From Kineosporia babensis (GTDB taxonomy: Bacteria > Actinomycetota > Actinomycetes > Actinomycetales > Kineosporiaceae): a stretch of DNA of 64,000 nucleotides. Every line of letters begins with the position of its first letter. The stretch's first letter is position 1. Position numbers and translations under genes: made by a program. The notes below the pieces were generated by a model, which was given only the letters and a program-made list of their open reading frames with translations, was not told the origin of the DNA and made no database searches. The stretch covers positions 248,001 to 312,000 of the forward strand of contig NZ_JAJOMB010000001.1 in NCBI RefSeq assembly GCF_021129305.1. Reading direction: 5' to 3'. Below, piece by piece: positions 8,367 to 18,406 of the stretch.

Positions 8367-11300
8367 GGACGTGGTGGCCGGCTTCGGTCAGATCGATCAG
8401 CCGGGTTTTCACCTGCTTTTCGCTCGTTTCGGCCGGGGCCAGGCGCAGCACGCCGATCAGCGAGCCGAACGGTACGGCGGCGCCGCGGGCGGCTGAACGG
8501 CGGATGCTGCCGGAGGTTCGGGCGGCCCGGTTCAGGGCGGTCTCGGCCTCGCTGATCAGGGCTCGTTCGCGACGGCCGGTGATCACGATCGAACGCTGGG
8601 CGCTCCAGGCCGTGGCCGTGGCCAGCGCCGCCGCAGCGCGTTCCGGGTGCTGGTGGCGATAGGCCACTCCCAGCAGGGCGACGATCCTCGGCAACGTGAA
8701 GAACCGGCCCGCGCGGTGAGCTTCCTGGAGCGCAATGTGCAGCGCGGCCAACGCCTTCCGGTCGTCGCCACCACGTAGTTCCAGCAACGCCCCGGCCACT
8801 TCCACCGCCGCTTTGGCCGCCGAACTGCCGGCCGCCGAACGGGCCTGGGTGATCAGCACTTCGGCCAGCGCGTCCTCACCCCGGTCCTGCCCGGCCAAGG
8901 CCAGCCGCGCCAAAGGGTAGGCCAGGCGCGCCGAGTCGCCCCCAGCCGCTGCGCGATGCCGGCTGCGCTGCCAGTACCCGATCGCCTGAGCAGTGCGACC
9001 CTGGTCATCGAGCACGTCGGCCAGGGTGTTGAACACCGCGTGCCAGAGCGGGTCCGGCAGGTGGCGCACCAGACGCATTCGCTCCAGCGCCGCCTCCAGT
9101 TCCTTCTGTGCTTCTTCGCTACGGCCAAGGGTGCGCGCGGCCACGGCCTTCATCAGCGCGGCCCGGATCGCGTTGGGCTCGCCGGCCGGGACCCGGGCCA
9201 GGATGTCGGCCGCGGCCAGCGGATTCCCGCCGAACAGGGCCAGACTCCCGCCCGCCAGCAGCAGCCTCGCCCCGGTCCGGGCCGTCGGGCGCTGCTCCTG
9301 GGCCCGGTTCAGCCAGGCCGGTGCGTCGCCGAGTTCCCAGCGCCCGGTGGCCATGCCCTGATCCAGCAGAGCCACCACCACCCGCGCGAATGCTTCCCCG
9401 TCAAGGCCTTCCGCGTGGGCGGCGGCCGCAGCCAGGTTGTCGTACTCCGCGGCTCGACCGCCCAGATGCGCCACAATGCCGTTGCTGGACGTACTTTCGG
9501 ATTCCTCGATCCAGCGATCGGTCATCGGCGGCAGGGCATCGGCGACCTCCGCGAAGTAGGCCGCGTGCCGGTCGGCGCTGGCCGCCTCCTCCGCCGGATC
9601 TTCGGCGAGAATCCGGCGCGCGTGTTCCCGCACCGGCGACAACATGCCCAGCCGGCCGGTCTCGTCGATGAGCAGCAGATTCTTCTCGGCCAGGCGACCG
9701 ATCACGTCGATCACCTGCCCGGGACCAGGAACCGGCCCGCAGACCCGCTCGGCCGCTTCGAGCGTGGCTCCGCCGACGAAAATCGAAAGCTGGCTCAGCA
9801 CAAGCCGTTCGGTGTCCTCCAGCAGGTTGATCGTCCAGGCCAGCACGTTTTCCAGGACAGACCCGGGCCGCGGCGACACCTGACCACGAAGCGCCGCCAG
9901 CTCCTCGCCGATCTGCTCGGGGGCAGTGCCCCGGCTCCGAGCAGCGGCCAGTTCCAGGGCCAGCGGCAACCCGTCCAGAGCGCGACACAGTTCGCTCACC
10001 GCCCCAGCATTCTGCGGCGTGACCTCGAAGGCCGGCAACACTGCCCGCGCCCGGTCCCGGAACAACCGCACCGCCTCGGCCGAGCGCACAGTCTGCACAT
10101 CGCCCGCCCCCGAGCAGGCCCAGGGCATGGGCAACGGTGACAAGCCGATCACTTGCTCCCCCGCCACTCCCAGCGCCTGCCGCGAGGTGGCCAGCACGCG
10201 AAGCCCGCCGACCCGCGTGATCAGAGTCAGCACGGTAGACAGTGGTTCGGTCTCCCGAGCGTTGCTTTCCGCCAGATCCAGATCGTCAAGGAGCAACAGA
10301 CACGGCACCGCCGCCAGCGCCCGGCAGACCGTGTCGATCGGTGCCTCCCCCGGCGTGTCCGGCACCGCCCCCAGAATCCGCCGCAGCCTGGCTGCCAGCC
10401 CCGCCCCCGGCTCCGCACCCGAGTTCTGCCCCGCAGGCGTACCGCTCAACGGAATCACCAGCACCCGAGCCTGAGCCATTCCAGCCTGCCCGAACTCCGG
10501 CTGGCTGCTTCTGCCGATCTCGGCCAGCCGCCGCGCCACCACCTGCGCCGCGAGCCTGGTCTTACCGGCCCCACCCGGACCCACGATCGTCACCAATCGA
10601 ACATCCGGACGGCGCAGCAACTCCAAAGCCGAACTCAGTTCTCCGGCGCGCCCCACCGTCCCCGCGCCGAACGCCGCTCCAAACGGCGTGCGCTTGGCCC
10701 CCACCGAAGGAGCCGGACCAGGCCCGGCCGGCATCGTCTGAGGCACCGGAAGATCGACCGGGCTCGCCTGCTGAGGCAAGAACCCGGTCACACCACCGGG
10801 AACGACCGGCGGCGTGGGCAGTTCGGCATGCGGCTGAAACAGGCCCCCCGACGGGCCCGGACTGAACACTGCCGGCGCCACCCGCTTGCCCTGGGCCGCC
10901 TGTCGATGGATGGAGGTGCTGGTCAGCCCAGCAACGTCCCGGCCTCGAGCACCCCGCCCCTGGCCGGCCCGGCCTTCGACAACCCGACCTCCATGCTCAC
11001 CATCTACCTCGCAGTCGCCATCCCCTTCGCGACCTCCATCCACCCGGCGGGCACCCCCGCGCTGGCCTGCACCATCCCCTTCGCCAGACCGCTGCCCCGG
11101 AATCCGCCCCAGGCCAGACAAGCCCGCCCTCCCCAAGTTCCCCGAACTCTCCATCGCCCCAAGAGGCCCCGCTGAACCTGAATCACCAAAACCCCCAGGC
11201 GCCCCAGAGTCCGGCGCCGCAACAGATTCCCCAAGCGAATCCGAATCCCAAACCACCCCGAAGTTCCCACCGGCCCGCACAGCCTCGACCGACGGATAGA

Positions 11301-12186
11301 TCCGCCGCCCTCGGATCGTGGGCGCCACCAGGCGTTCCGCGGAAACCTTAGATTCAGATTCTGCTTTCAATAAGCCATCGGAAGCGTCATCGCTGAACGC
11401 GGTGGCCACCAGCCCGACCTCTTGACGCAGCAACCGGCCGTGCAGTTCCCGCAGCGCCGGGCAGGGGTCGATACCGAGCTCGTCGCCCAGCCGACCGGCC
11501 GCCGCGGCATAGGCCGCCAAGGCCTCGGCCTGACGCCCCTCCCAGTACAACGAGGTCATCAGCTGACCCACGAATCGTTCGTTCAGAGGATGTTTGCGCA
11601 CCAGGTCCTGCAGCTCCGGGATCAGCCGGGAATGGCGTCCCAGCAGGGATTCCGCATCGATCCGGTCGGCCAGCGTGGAGAGCCGCAGCGACTGCAGCCG
11701 GGCCACCGAGGCCACCGCCCCGGGCACCCCTTTCAAGTCCGGCAGGCCGGAACCGCGCCACAACTGCAGTGCAGAACGCAATTCGTGAGCAGCCCCGACC
11801 GGATCCCCAGCTGCGAGCCGCGCTCGGCCCGACTCGCTGGCCTCCTCGAACCGGCGCGCGTCAATCGCTTCCGGGGGCAGATCGAGGAGATACATTCCGG
11901 ATACCGTACGTAATGCAGGCAGCTCACCGGGCCCGGCCAGGAGCCGCCGCAGCCGTGAAACGTATACCTGCACAGTATTTCCGGCGGCCGGCGGCGGGCT
12001 TTCGCCCCACAGCAGATCGACCAGGCGGGACGGCGGGACGGCAACCCCGACCGAGAGAGCGAGCAAGGCGAGCAGCGCGCGCTGACGGGGGCTGCCGGCC
12101 GGAACCGGCTGGCCCGCCCGCACGATTTCCACCGGCCCCAGCACCCGAATCTGTTCACTTACGTCCGGCCGAGATGCGTGTGCCAC
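8359..12186 (-). CDS. AfsR/SARP-family transcriptional regulator (BTAD, NB-ARC, TPR)
   Basis: This is a 1275-residue STAND-type activator. The N-terminal OmpR-like winged helix (about 12-95) is followed by the bacterial transcriptional activation domain (about 105-260). After a long Gly/Ser/Pro-rich linker (about 265-505) comes an NB-ARC ATPase with Walker A GPGGAGKT near 534 and Walker B CLLLLDDLD near 632, then a helical TPR-like C-terminal half. Such proteins switch on secondary-metabolite or stress genes when ATP-bound. An in-frame TAG just upstream makes the GTG at 12184-12186 the earliest possible start; no good Shine-Dalgarno is seen. The likely target is the divergent MFS gene, though no biosynthetic cluster is visible. 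The linker is unusually long and simple in composition. Confidence 0.9.
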   Translation of the reverse strand: MAHASRPDVSEQIRVLGPVEIVRAGQPVPAGSPRQRALLALLALSVGVAVPPSRLVDLLWGESPPPAAGNTVQVYVSRLRRLLAGPGELPALRTVSGMYLLDLPPEAIDARRFEEASESGRARLAAGDPVGAAHELRSALQLWRGSGLPDLKGVPGAVASVARLQSLRLSTLADRIDAESLLGRHSRLIPELQDLVRKHPLNERFVGQLMTSLYWEGRQAEALAAYAAAAGRLGDELGIDPCPALRELHGRLLRQEVGLVATAFSDDASDGLLKAESESKVSAERLVAPTIRGRRIYPSVEAVRAGGNFGVVWDSDSLGESVAAPDSGAPGGFGDSGSAGPLGAMESSGNLGRAGLSGLGRIPGQRSGEGDGAGQRGGARRVDGGREGDGDCEVDGEHGGRVVEGRAGQGRGARGRDVAGLTSTSIHRQAAQGKRVAPAVFSPGPSGGLFQPHAELPTPPVVPGGVTGFLPQQASPVDLPVPQTMPAGPGPAPSVGAKRTPFGAAFGAGTVGRAGELSSALELLRRPDVRLVTIVGPGGAGKTRLAAQVVARRLAEIGRSSQPEFGQAGMAQARVLVIPLSGTPAGQNSGAEPGAGLAARLRRILGAVPDTPGEAPIDTVCRALAAVPCLLLLDDLDLAESNARETEPLSTVLTLITRVGGLRVLATSRQALGVAGEQVIGLSPLPMPWACSGAGDVQTVRSAEAVRLFRDRARAVLPAFEVTPQNAGAVSELCRALDGLPLALELAAARSRGTAPEQIGEELAALRGQVSPRPGSVLENVLAWTINLLEDTERLVLSQLSIFVGGATLEAAERVCGPVPGPGQVIDVIGRLAEKNLLLIDETGRLGMLSPVREHARRILAEDPAEEAASADRHAAYFAEVADALPPMTDRWIEESESTSSNGIVAHLGGRAAEYDNLAAAAAHAEGLDGEAFARVVVALLDQGMATGRWELGDAPAWLNRAQEQRPTARTGARLLLAGGSLALFGGNPLAAADILARVPAGEPNAIRAALMKAVAARTLGRSEEAQKELEAALERMRLVRHLPDPLWHAVFNTLADVLDDQGRTAQAIGYWQRSRHRAAAGGDSARLAYPLARLALAGQDRGEDALAEVLITQARSAAGSSAAKAAVEVAGALLELRGGDDRKALAALHIALQEAHRAGRFFTLPRIVALLGVAYRHQHPERAAAALATATAWSAQRSIVITGRRERALISEAETALNRAARTSGSIRRSAARGAAVPFGSLIGVLRLAPAETSEKQVKTRLIDLTEAGHHVLN

Positions 12187-12566
12187 GTGCCGAATCTATG
12201 CGCAAGTGGCTCCCGATGCTTCGCCATTCGCCTCGTTCATGCGTTCTGCCAGGGCGTTCAGTAGTCATTAAGTGGCTTGTCGGACCTTCGGCGCAGATTT
12301 GTCGTCATCGAAGCCCGGGCATCCGCTCCGGGCGCCGGACGACAGCTCGGGAGGTGCACGATGCGCGGTCAGACCTGGGGCTGAATTCCCGAGATGGGCC
12401 GATGTGCACCCGCCGGCGGATCCGCAAATTTTCCAGTCGGCGGCTCAGTGCAATAGACATGGCCTTACCAGTTTTACGCGTACTGCCCCCAGCCTCACGG
12501 CGTGGGGGCCGGTCGCGGTTTTGGTCCGGGCGGGATTCGACAGGTTGACGGGGGAGCAGACAACGC
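12187..12566. other. Divergent intergenic region between AfsR-like regulator and MFS gene
   Basis: This 380-bp region has no convincing gene. It must hold the promoters of the regulator (leftward) and the transporter (rightward). I looked for the short direct repeats typical of SARP sites and for palindromes and found none I would defend. The least G+C-rich stretch is around 12425-12480. Confidence 0.4.
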
Positions 12567-14141
12567 GTGTCGACACAGCAGGCAGACCCACTGACCGAGC
12601 TGAACGAACAGACCGAACTGAACGAGCCGGGCCCCGGGCCGATCGGCATCCCATCAACAGAACCAGATTCGCAACCGGATCCGGAAACCGGTTCTGGGCC
12701 ACCGGACCGGCCGGCCGGATACCGAGACGTGTTCGCAGTGCCGCAGTTCCGCACGGTCTTCGCTGCAGACCTGCTCTCTTTGATCGGTGACCAGGTGGCT
12801 GCGGTCGCCGTGGCCGTGATGCTCTACCAGGACAGCGGCTCTCCCCTGCTGGCCGCCGCCGGATACGCAACCGCCTACGTCCCTTGGCTTCTCGGTGGAC
12901 CGCTGCTCGCGACCTGGGCCGAACGCTTTTCGGGTCGCTCGGTCCTGGTGGCCTGCGACCTGGCCCGCGCCCTGCTGATCGCGGTCGCCGCCCTGTCCGG
13001 GGCCTCGCCCCTGGTGGTGGCCGCGCTGGTCTTCCTCTCGGCCATGCTCGCCCCACCGTTCGATGCCGCCCGCTCGGCCCTGCTCGCCCAGATCCTCACC
13101 GGCAATCGCTATCCGGTCGGAATGTCGTTACGGCAGGCGGTTCACCAGATCGCCCAGCTCTGCGGCTTCGCTCTGGGCGGCGCGCTGGTCCTGGCTATCA
13201 GTGCGCCCGGTGTACTCGCGCTGAACTGCCTGACCTTCCTGGCCTCGGCCGGACTACTGAGGCTGGGCCTGAAAGTTCGGTCGGAGCCCAAGAAGCACAA
13301 GCCAACGGACGGTGTGCTCACCGATTCCGGCAAGGCCAAGTCGGGCGCGCAGTCGGGTGGCGCACCAGGCGTTCCTGCGCAGCGGCGGATCGGCAACCGA
13401 ACCAGACTCCGCACTCAGGGGCGCCGGGTCGCCGCGGCGACGCGCCTGCGCGGGAACTCCTCGGTCTGGCAGGACATGCTCGCCGGAGCCCAGGTGGTGC
13501 GCGGCGATTCGCAAATCTGGTTCCCCCTGGTGCTGGGCATCGTGGGTGCCGCCTACGCCATCGTCCCCGAAGCCATCGCCGTCGCCTACGCAGCCGAGCT
13601 CGGCCATGGCTCCAGCGCAGTCGGCCTGATCATGGCCGCCGCCGCGGCCGGCAGCGTGATCGGCGGACTGGCCATCGGCCGCTTCGCTGCCCCCCACACC
13701 GCCGCTCGCCTGATGTATCCGCTGGCCCTGATCGGCACCCTTCCCCTGCTGATCATCGCGCTACGCCCAGGCCTGCTGGTGAGCCTGATCCTGTTCGTCC
13801 TCTGCGGCCTCGGCCAGGCGTTCCAGGTAGTGGCCAACACCCAGTTCGCCGCCCACGTACCCGCCGAGATGCGCACCCGGGCCTTCGGCCTCGCAATCGC
13901 CGGACTGTACGCCGGTCAAAGCCTGGCGATCCTGCTCGGCGGCGCCGCGGCCCAATGGCTGGCCCCCTCCACCGTGATCGCCGGTTCCGGCCTGATCGGT
14001 GCCCTCGGAGTGCTACTACTCCTGCCCCGGCTACGCCCCACCGCAGGCCGCCGGATGCCGGGCAGGGCCGTCGGACGAGCAGCCGCCCGACGAGCCCGGC
14101 GCACCGTCCAACTGCTGCGCGGACGGCACTGCTACCGCTGA
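12567..14141 (+). CDS. MFS transporter (DHA3-type drug/siderophore exporter)
   Basis: This 524-residue major facilitator has an unusual hydrophilic N-terminal tail of about 50 residues rich in Glu, Pro and Thr, then about twelve membrane helices beginning at FRTVFAADLLSLIGDQVAAVA. The loop between helices 2 and 3 (GGPLLATWAERFSGR) matches the MFS signature. A basic central loop (about 230-300) separates the two halves. Helices resume at WFPLVLGIVGAAYAIVPEA. Its head-to-head arrangement with an AfsR-type activator suggests regulated efflux of a metabolite or drug; the substrate cannot be told from sequence. The start is GTG at 12567. Confidence 0.85.
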   Translation: MSTQQADPLTELNEQTELNEPGPGPIGIPSTEPDSQPDPETGSGPPDRPAGYRDVFAVPQFRTVFAADLLSLIGDQVAAVAVAVMLYQDSGSPLLAAAGYATAYVPWLLGGPLLATWAERFSGRSVLVACDLARALLIAVAALSGASPLVVAALVFLSAMLAPPFDAARSALLAQILTGNRYPVGMSLRQAVHQIAQLCGFALGGALVLAISAPGVLALNCLTFLASAGLLRLGLKVRSEPKKHKPTDGVLTDSGKAKSGAQSGGAPGVPAQRRIGNRTRLRTQGRRVAAATRLRGNSSVWQDMLAGAQVVRGDSQIWFPLVLGIVGAAYAIVPEAIAVAYAAELGHGSSAVGLIMAAAAAGSVIGGLAIGRFAAPHTAARLMYPLALIGTLPLLIIALRPGLLVSLILFVLCGLGQAFQVVANTQFAAHVPAEMRTRAFGLAIAGLYAGQSLAILLGGAAAQWLAPSTVIAGSGLIGALGVLLLLPRLRPTAGRRMPGRAVGRAAARRARRTVQLLRGRHCYR

Positions 14142-14180
14142 TCCGCCGAAGCCACCTCCCGCCGGATCAGCCCATCGACA

Positions 14181-15452
14181 TCACTTCTGGCTCATCCCCG
14201 CTCCCACTCCGGCGCCACCGTCACCGCTGGGCCGGCCGCGCGGATCCAGCGGCTCTGCGTCCTCGTCGTCGTCCGCTGCATGGTTGGGCATCTGCAGGTC
14301 GAGATGTGCGGTCTGGGGGTCGGGCATCACCGGGGCATCGTGGCGCGAGCGCGGCGGCCGGATCTTCTGCTTGGCGCCGTTGCGGCCGGTCTCCTCAGAA
14401 GTGACCACGCCGTCGCGGAAGCCCAGTTCGCCCGGGGTGCCGATGTTGCGCTGCACCGGCAGGGCCTGCGGGTGGTGGGTCTGCAGCCAGGTCAGCAGGG
14501 CCTCGCGGATGTCGCAGCGCAGGTCCCAGGCGCTCGGGCCGTCGTGCGCCGAGGCCAGGACCCGCACCAGCATGGTGGTCTCGGTGGTGTCCACGACCTG
14601 CAGCACCCAGGCCTGGCGGTCCCACAGCGGGTTGGCGTCGATCACCTTCTGGGCGTACTCCCGCAGCTCGGTCAGCGGGGTGGCGTAGTCCAGGTAGAGC
14701 ATCACCGAGCCCAGGATCCGGGCCTGGTTGCGGGTCCAGTTCTGGAACGGCGTGGTGACGAAGTAGCTGGTCGGCAGCACCAGCCGGCGCTCGTCCCAGA
14801 GGTGCACCACCACGTAGGTCAGGGTGATCTCCTCGATCCAGCCCCACTCGCCCTCGACCACCACCACGTCGTCGATCCGGACCGCGTCGGTGAAGGCCAA
14901 CTGCAGCCCGGCGAACATGTTGCCCAGCGTGGTCTGCGCGGCCAGACCGGCGATGATCCCCGCCACCCCGGCCGAGGCCAGCAGCGAGGCGCCGAAGGTG
15001 CGCATCTGCGGGAACGACATCAGCACGGCCGCCACCCCGAGCACGATCACCACCACGCCCAGCACCCGCCGGACCAGGGTGATCTGGGTGCGGGCGCGAC
15101 GGATCCGGCGGTTGTCGGCCACGTCCATCCGCAGCCGCCAGAACACGATCTCCTCACCGGCCTGCAGCAGCCGGACGATCAGCCAGCAGGCCGAGAGGAT
15201 GACGGCGATCCCGGCGGCCCGGGTGAATCCGGCCGAGACACTGGGCAGGGCCTGCAACGACACCTGCAGCGCGATCATCGCCACGGTGACGATCGCCGGC
15301 CTGCGGCAGAGCCGGTGCAGGGCTATCACCGCCCCGGCATCGTGCCGGTGGGCGAGCCGTAGGGCGAGCCAGGCGATGCTCCAGGCGAGCAGACCCGCCG
15401 CAATCGCTATCGCCAGCGCGATCAGCAGGCTGGTCCAGAGGTCGAGGTCCAC
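14181..15452 (-). CDS. Mechanosensitive ion channel (MscS family)
   Basis: This 423-residue MscS-type channel has four or five membrane helices in residues 1-185. The pore helix (ASAGVAGIIAGLAAQTTLGNMFAGLQL) has the expected Gly/Ala packing, and a beta domain follows with VVEGEWGWIEEITLTYVVVHLWDERRLVLP, typical of the family. Cytoplasmic alpha/beta domain and a disordered basic/acidic tail complete the protein. It would vent solutes on hypo-osmotic shock. The GTG start at 15450-15452 is backed by AAAGGAG at a good distance. It converges on the MFS gene with only 39 bp between the stops. Confidence 0.92.
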   Translation of the reverse strand: MDLDLWTSLLIALAIAIAAGLLAWSIAWLALRLAHRHDAGAVIALHRLCRRPAIVTVAMIALQVSLQALPSVSAGFTRAAGIAVILSACWLIVRLLQAGEEIVFWRLRMDVADNRRIRRARTQITLVRRVLGVVVIVLGVAAVLMSFPQMRTFGASLLASAGVAGIIAGLAAQTTLGNMFAGLQLAFTDAVRIDDVVVVEGEWGWIEEITLTYVVVHLWDERRLVLPTSYFVTTPFQNWTRNQARILGSVMLYLDYATPLTELREYAQKVIDANPLWDRQAWVLQVVDTTETTMLVRVLASAHDGPSAWDLRCDIREALLTWLQTHHPQALPVQRNIGTPGELGFRDGVVTSEETGRNGAKQKIRPPRSRHDAPVMPDPQTAHLDLQMPNHAADDDEDAEPLDPRGRPSGDGGAGVGAGMSQK

Positions 15453-15714
15453 TGAGCTCCTTTCCGCGGCCGCGCGCAGGGGAACGCACGGATCAGGTCA
15501 GGTGGTTTTCGGGTTCTCGGTCTGCGGTCGTCGGACATCCTCGGGGGACCGGCACCGTCGTCACGGTCCGTCCGAGACCTTTTGACGACGTTATCGAGCA
15601 CCCGGGCACCATGCGGCTCGACATTCACTCGCCGGGCCCCCTGCGGAAGAAAACCGCAGGTCGAAACGCCAGGCTGAGAGGCGTGTCACGTCGGCGACCG
15701 ATAGAAAGGGCGTC

Positions 15715-17091
15715 GTGACCGACTCTGCCCGCACGTCCATCGTTCTTTTCACCAGAGACCTGCGGGTGCACGACAACCCGGCCCTGAACGCGGCCGCCCG
15801 CGAGGGCGCGGTGGTGCCGCTGTTCGTGCTCGACCCGAAGATCCTGAACGGCTCGTTCAACCGGCCCAACCGCGCCCGGTTCCTCCTCGAGAGCCTGACC
15901 GATCTGGCCGCGGCCCTGGAGAAGCGGGGCGCCGGGCTGGTGATCCGCCGGGGCCCGGTGGCCGAAGAGGTGGCCAAGCTGGCCAAGGCGGTGAAGGCGA
16001 GCTCGGTGCACATGGCCGGCGACGTGAGCGCCTTCTCGCACCGCCGCGAGGACGCCCTTCGGGAGGCTCTGGACCCGCTGGACTGTGAGCTGCACGTGCA
16101 CGACGACTCGTTGTTCGTGGTGCCGCCCGGGCAGGTCACGGCCACCGGCAAGACCCACATGTCGGTGTTCTCGCCGTACCACCGCAAGTGGGAGAAGGAG
16201 CACCGCCGGGCGCCGCTGAGCCCGCCCCGCAAGTTGTCACTGCCCTCCGGCGTCAAGACCGGGAAGCTGCCGACCGCCGGTGAGATCAGTAAGGGCAAGA
16301 CCGCGCCGCACATGTCCGAGGGTGGGGAAACGGCCGGCCGCAAGCTGTTCAGCAAATGGCTGGAGCAGCGGGCCGAGGGCTACGCCGACGATCATGACGA
16401 CCTGGCCGGCGACCGCACCAGCCGGATCTCGCCCTACCTGCACTTCGGCTGTCTGTCCCCGCTCGAGGTGGTCACCAAGGCCTGGGACATCGCCCCGGCG
16501 TTCACCCGGCAGATGGCCTGGCGCGACTTCCATGCTCAGGTGCTGGCCGCCAACCCCAGGTCCACCCGGGACGATCTGCGGCCCCGGCACGATCGCTGGC
16601 GCACCGGTAAGGACGCCGAGCGGGAGTTCAAGGCCTGGCAAGAGGGACGTACGGGCTGGCCTCTGGTCGACGCGTGCATGCGGCAGCTGGTGGACGAGGG
16701 GTGGATGCACAACCGGGGACGCCTGGTGGTCGGGCACTTCCTGTGCAAGACGCTCTACCTGGACTGGCGCTGGGGAGCCCAGTTCTTCGTCGACCACCTG
16801 ATCGACGGCGACACCGCGAACAACACGATGAACTGGCAGTGGGTGGCCGGGACCGGGACGGACTCCCGGTTCAACCGGATCCTGAGCGTCAGCTCGCAGG
16901 CCGAGCGCTACGACTCCAACGGCGACTACGTGCGGCGCTACGTGCCCGAACTGGCCGACGTGGACGGCCCGAAGGTGCACGCTCCCTGGAAGCTGCCCCC
17001 GGACGTCCGTAAGAAGCTGGACTACCCCGAACCAATTGTGGACGTCCGTGAGGGCAACGAGCGCTTTCTCGCCGCTCGCGGCAAGCGGTAA
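15715..17091 (+). CDS. phr: Deoxyribodipyrimidine photolyase (class I)
   Basis: This 458-residue photolyase uses blue light and reduced FAD to split cyclobutane pyrimidine dimers. The N-terminal Rossmann-like antenna domain starts at FTRDLRVHDNPAL. The FAD-binding C-terminal half shows HFGCLSPLEV, the signature GWPLVDACMRQLVDEG and WMHNRGRLVVGHFL, and the ending WQWVAGTGTDSRFNR. All point to CPD photolyase rather than a plant-type cryptochrome. The length is normal for class I enzymes. The GTG start has AAAGGG upstream. The TAA stop lies inside a strong hairpin. The gene is isolated; a BLUF photoreceptor gene lies elsewhere in the window. Confidence 0.93.
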   Translation: MTDSARTSIVLFTRDLRVHDNPALNAAAREGAVVPLFVLDPKILNGSFNRPNRARFLLESLTDLAAALEKRGAGLVIRRGPVAEEVAKLAKAVKASSVHMAGDVSAFSHRREDALREALDPLDCELHVHDDSLFVVPPGQVTATGKTHMSVFSPYHRKWEKEHRRAPLSPPRKLSLPSGVKTGKLPTAGEISKGKTAPHMSEGGETAGRKLFSKWLEQRAEGYADDHDDLAGDRTSRISPYLHFGCLSPLEVVTKAWDIAPAFTRQMAWRDFHAQVLAANPRSTRDDLRPRHDRWRTGKDAEREFKAWQEGRTGWPLVDACMRQLVDEGWMHNRGRLVVGHFLCKTLYLDWRWGAQFFVDHLIDGDTANNTMNWQWVAGTGTDSRFNRILSVSSQAERYDSNGDYVRRYVPELADVDGPKVHAPWKLPPDVRKKLDYPEPIVDVREGNERFLAARGKR

Positions 17092-17131
17092 TTCGTTCGG
17101 CGACTGCTCTTTGGTCGTCGAACGAATTACC
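17087..17131. terminator. Bidirectional terminator between phr and serA
   Basis: A near-perfect 18-bp stem (17087-17104 with 17114-17131, one G-U pair in RNA) closes a 9-nt loop. The left arm overlaps the phr stop codon. There is no long U-tract, as is common in high-GC actinomycetes. It sits between two convergent genes and should work in both directions. Confidence 0.8.
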
Positions 17132-17176
17132 CCCTCGGTTCAGCCAGCAGAGACTCCGCTCGTTGCCCTCGGCCGT

Positions 17177-18406
17177 CTAGCCGAGCTTGAGTTCGCGTAC
17201 CCGAATGGTGTCGGGCAGGCTGCGCAGCGCCTCGATCACCGAGGCGTTCGGCGTGGCGCCGATGTCGGTGATCACGTAGCCGACCTCGCCGCGGGTGCCC
17301 AGGGTCTGGCCGTCGATGTTGACCTTCTCCTCGGCCAGCACGCTGTTGATCGCGGCCAGCACACCCGGGGTGTTGCGGTGGATGTGCACCAGCCGGGTGC
17401 CCTCCGCCTCGGGGGTGGCCAACTGCGGGAAGTTGATGCTCAGCGAGGTGGTGCCGAAGAGCGTGTAGTCGCGCAGCTTGCCCGCCACGAACCGGCCGAT
17501 GTCCTGCTGCGCCTCCTCGGTGGAGCCACCGATGTGCGGGGTCAGGATGACGTTGGGCATGCCCTGCAGCGGGGAGACGAACTTGTCGCCGCGGGCCTTG
17601 GGCTCCTCGGGGAACACGTCGATCGCGGCACCGGCCAGGTGGCCCGACTCCAGGCGCCGGCGCAGCGCCTCCTGGTCGACCACGAAGCCGCGGGAGAGGT
17701 TCAGGAACAGGCTGCCCGGCTTCATCAGGGCGAACTGCTCGTCACCGAAGAAGTCGGCGTTGCCGCGCCGGCCGTCGACGTGCAGGGTGACCACGTCGGA
17801 CTGCGCCAGCAGGGCCTCCAGGCTGGTCACCGGCTTGGCCGTGCCCAGCGGCAGGCGATCGGCGGTGTCGTAGAAGACCACCTGCATGCCCAGGTTCTCG
17901 GCCAGCACCGACAGCTGGGTGCCGATGTTGCCGTAGCCGACGATGCCGAGCTTGCGCCCGCGCACCTCGTGCAGGCCGGTGGCCGACTTGTCCCAGATGC
18001 CCTCGTGCATCCCGCGGTCCTTCTCGGTCAGCCGCCGGGTCATCGCGATGATCTCGGCCAGGGCCAGCTCGACCACGCTGCGGGTGTTGGAGAAGGGGGC
18101 GTTGAACACGGCCACGCCCCGGCTCTGGGCGGCGGCGACCTCGATCTGGTTGGTGCCGATGCAGAAGGCGCCGATGGCCAGCAGGTCGGGCAGCTCGGCC
18201 AGGACCCGCTCGGTGACGTTGGTCTTGGACCGGATGCCGAGCACGTGCACGCCCTGGGCCTGGGCGATCAGCTCGTCCTCGTCCAGGGCTCCGGCCACCG
18301 AGACGACCTCGGCTCCGACGGCCTCGAAGGCGGCGACGGCGTCCGGGTGGATGTTCTCCAGCAGCAGGACGCGCAGGCCGGTGGCGGGGAGGGTCTTGAT
18401 GCTCAC
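17177..18406 (-). CDS. serA: D-3-phosphoglycerate dehydrogenase (E. coli-type, ACT domain)
   Basis: SerA oxidises 3-phosphoglycerate to 3-phosphohydroxypyruvate, the first step of serine synthesis. From the GTG at 18406 the protein is 409 residues, matching the about 410-residue enterobacterial type. Visible are IGAFCIGTNQIE, FNAPFSNTRSV, the NAD-binding GIVGYGNIGTQL, the catalytic His region LTPHIGGSTEEAQ, and a C-terminal ACT domain (LVHIHRNTPGVL...) for serine feedback. The open frame extends upstream to 18607, but the extra residues are unlike the family and a GAGAG lies 10 nt before the chosen GTG. Another GTG, three codons earlier at 18415, is possible. Confidence 0.93.
   Translation of the reverse strand: MSIKTLPATGLRVLLLENIHPDAVAAFEAVGAEVVSVAGALDEDELIAQAQGVHVLGIRSKTNVTERVLAELPDLLAIGAFCIGTNQIEVAAAQSRGVAVFNAPFSNTRSVVELALAEIIAMTRRLTEKDRGMHEGIWDKSATGLHEVRGRKLGIVGYGNIGTQLSVLAENLGMQVVFYDTADRLPLGTAKPVTSLEALLAQSDVVTLHVDGRRGNADFFGDEQFALMKPGSLFLNLSRGFVVDQEALRRRLESGHLAGAAIDVFPEEPKARGDKFVSPLQGMPNVILTPHIGGSTEEAQQDIGRFVAGKLRDYTLFGTTSLSINFPQLATPEAEGTRLVHIHRNTPGVLAAINSVLAEEKVNIDGQTLGTRGEVGYVITDIGATPNASVIEALRSLPDTIRVRELKLG

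Noticed and set aside
8359-14141. A secondary-metabolite cluster around the AfsR-like regulator
   Set aside because: Apart from the MFS exporter no biosynthetic enzyme is nearby; the neighbours are a channel and housekeeping genes.
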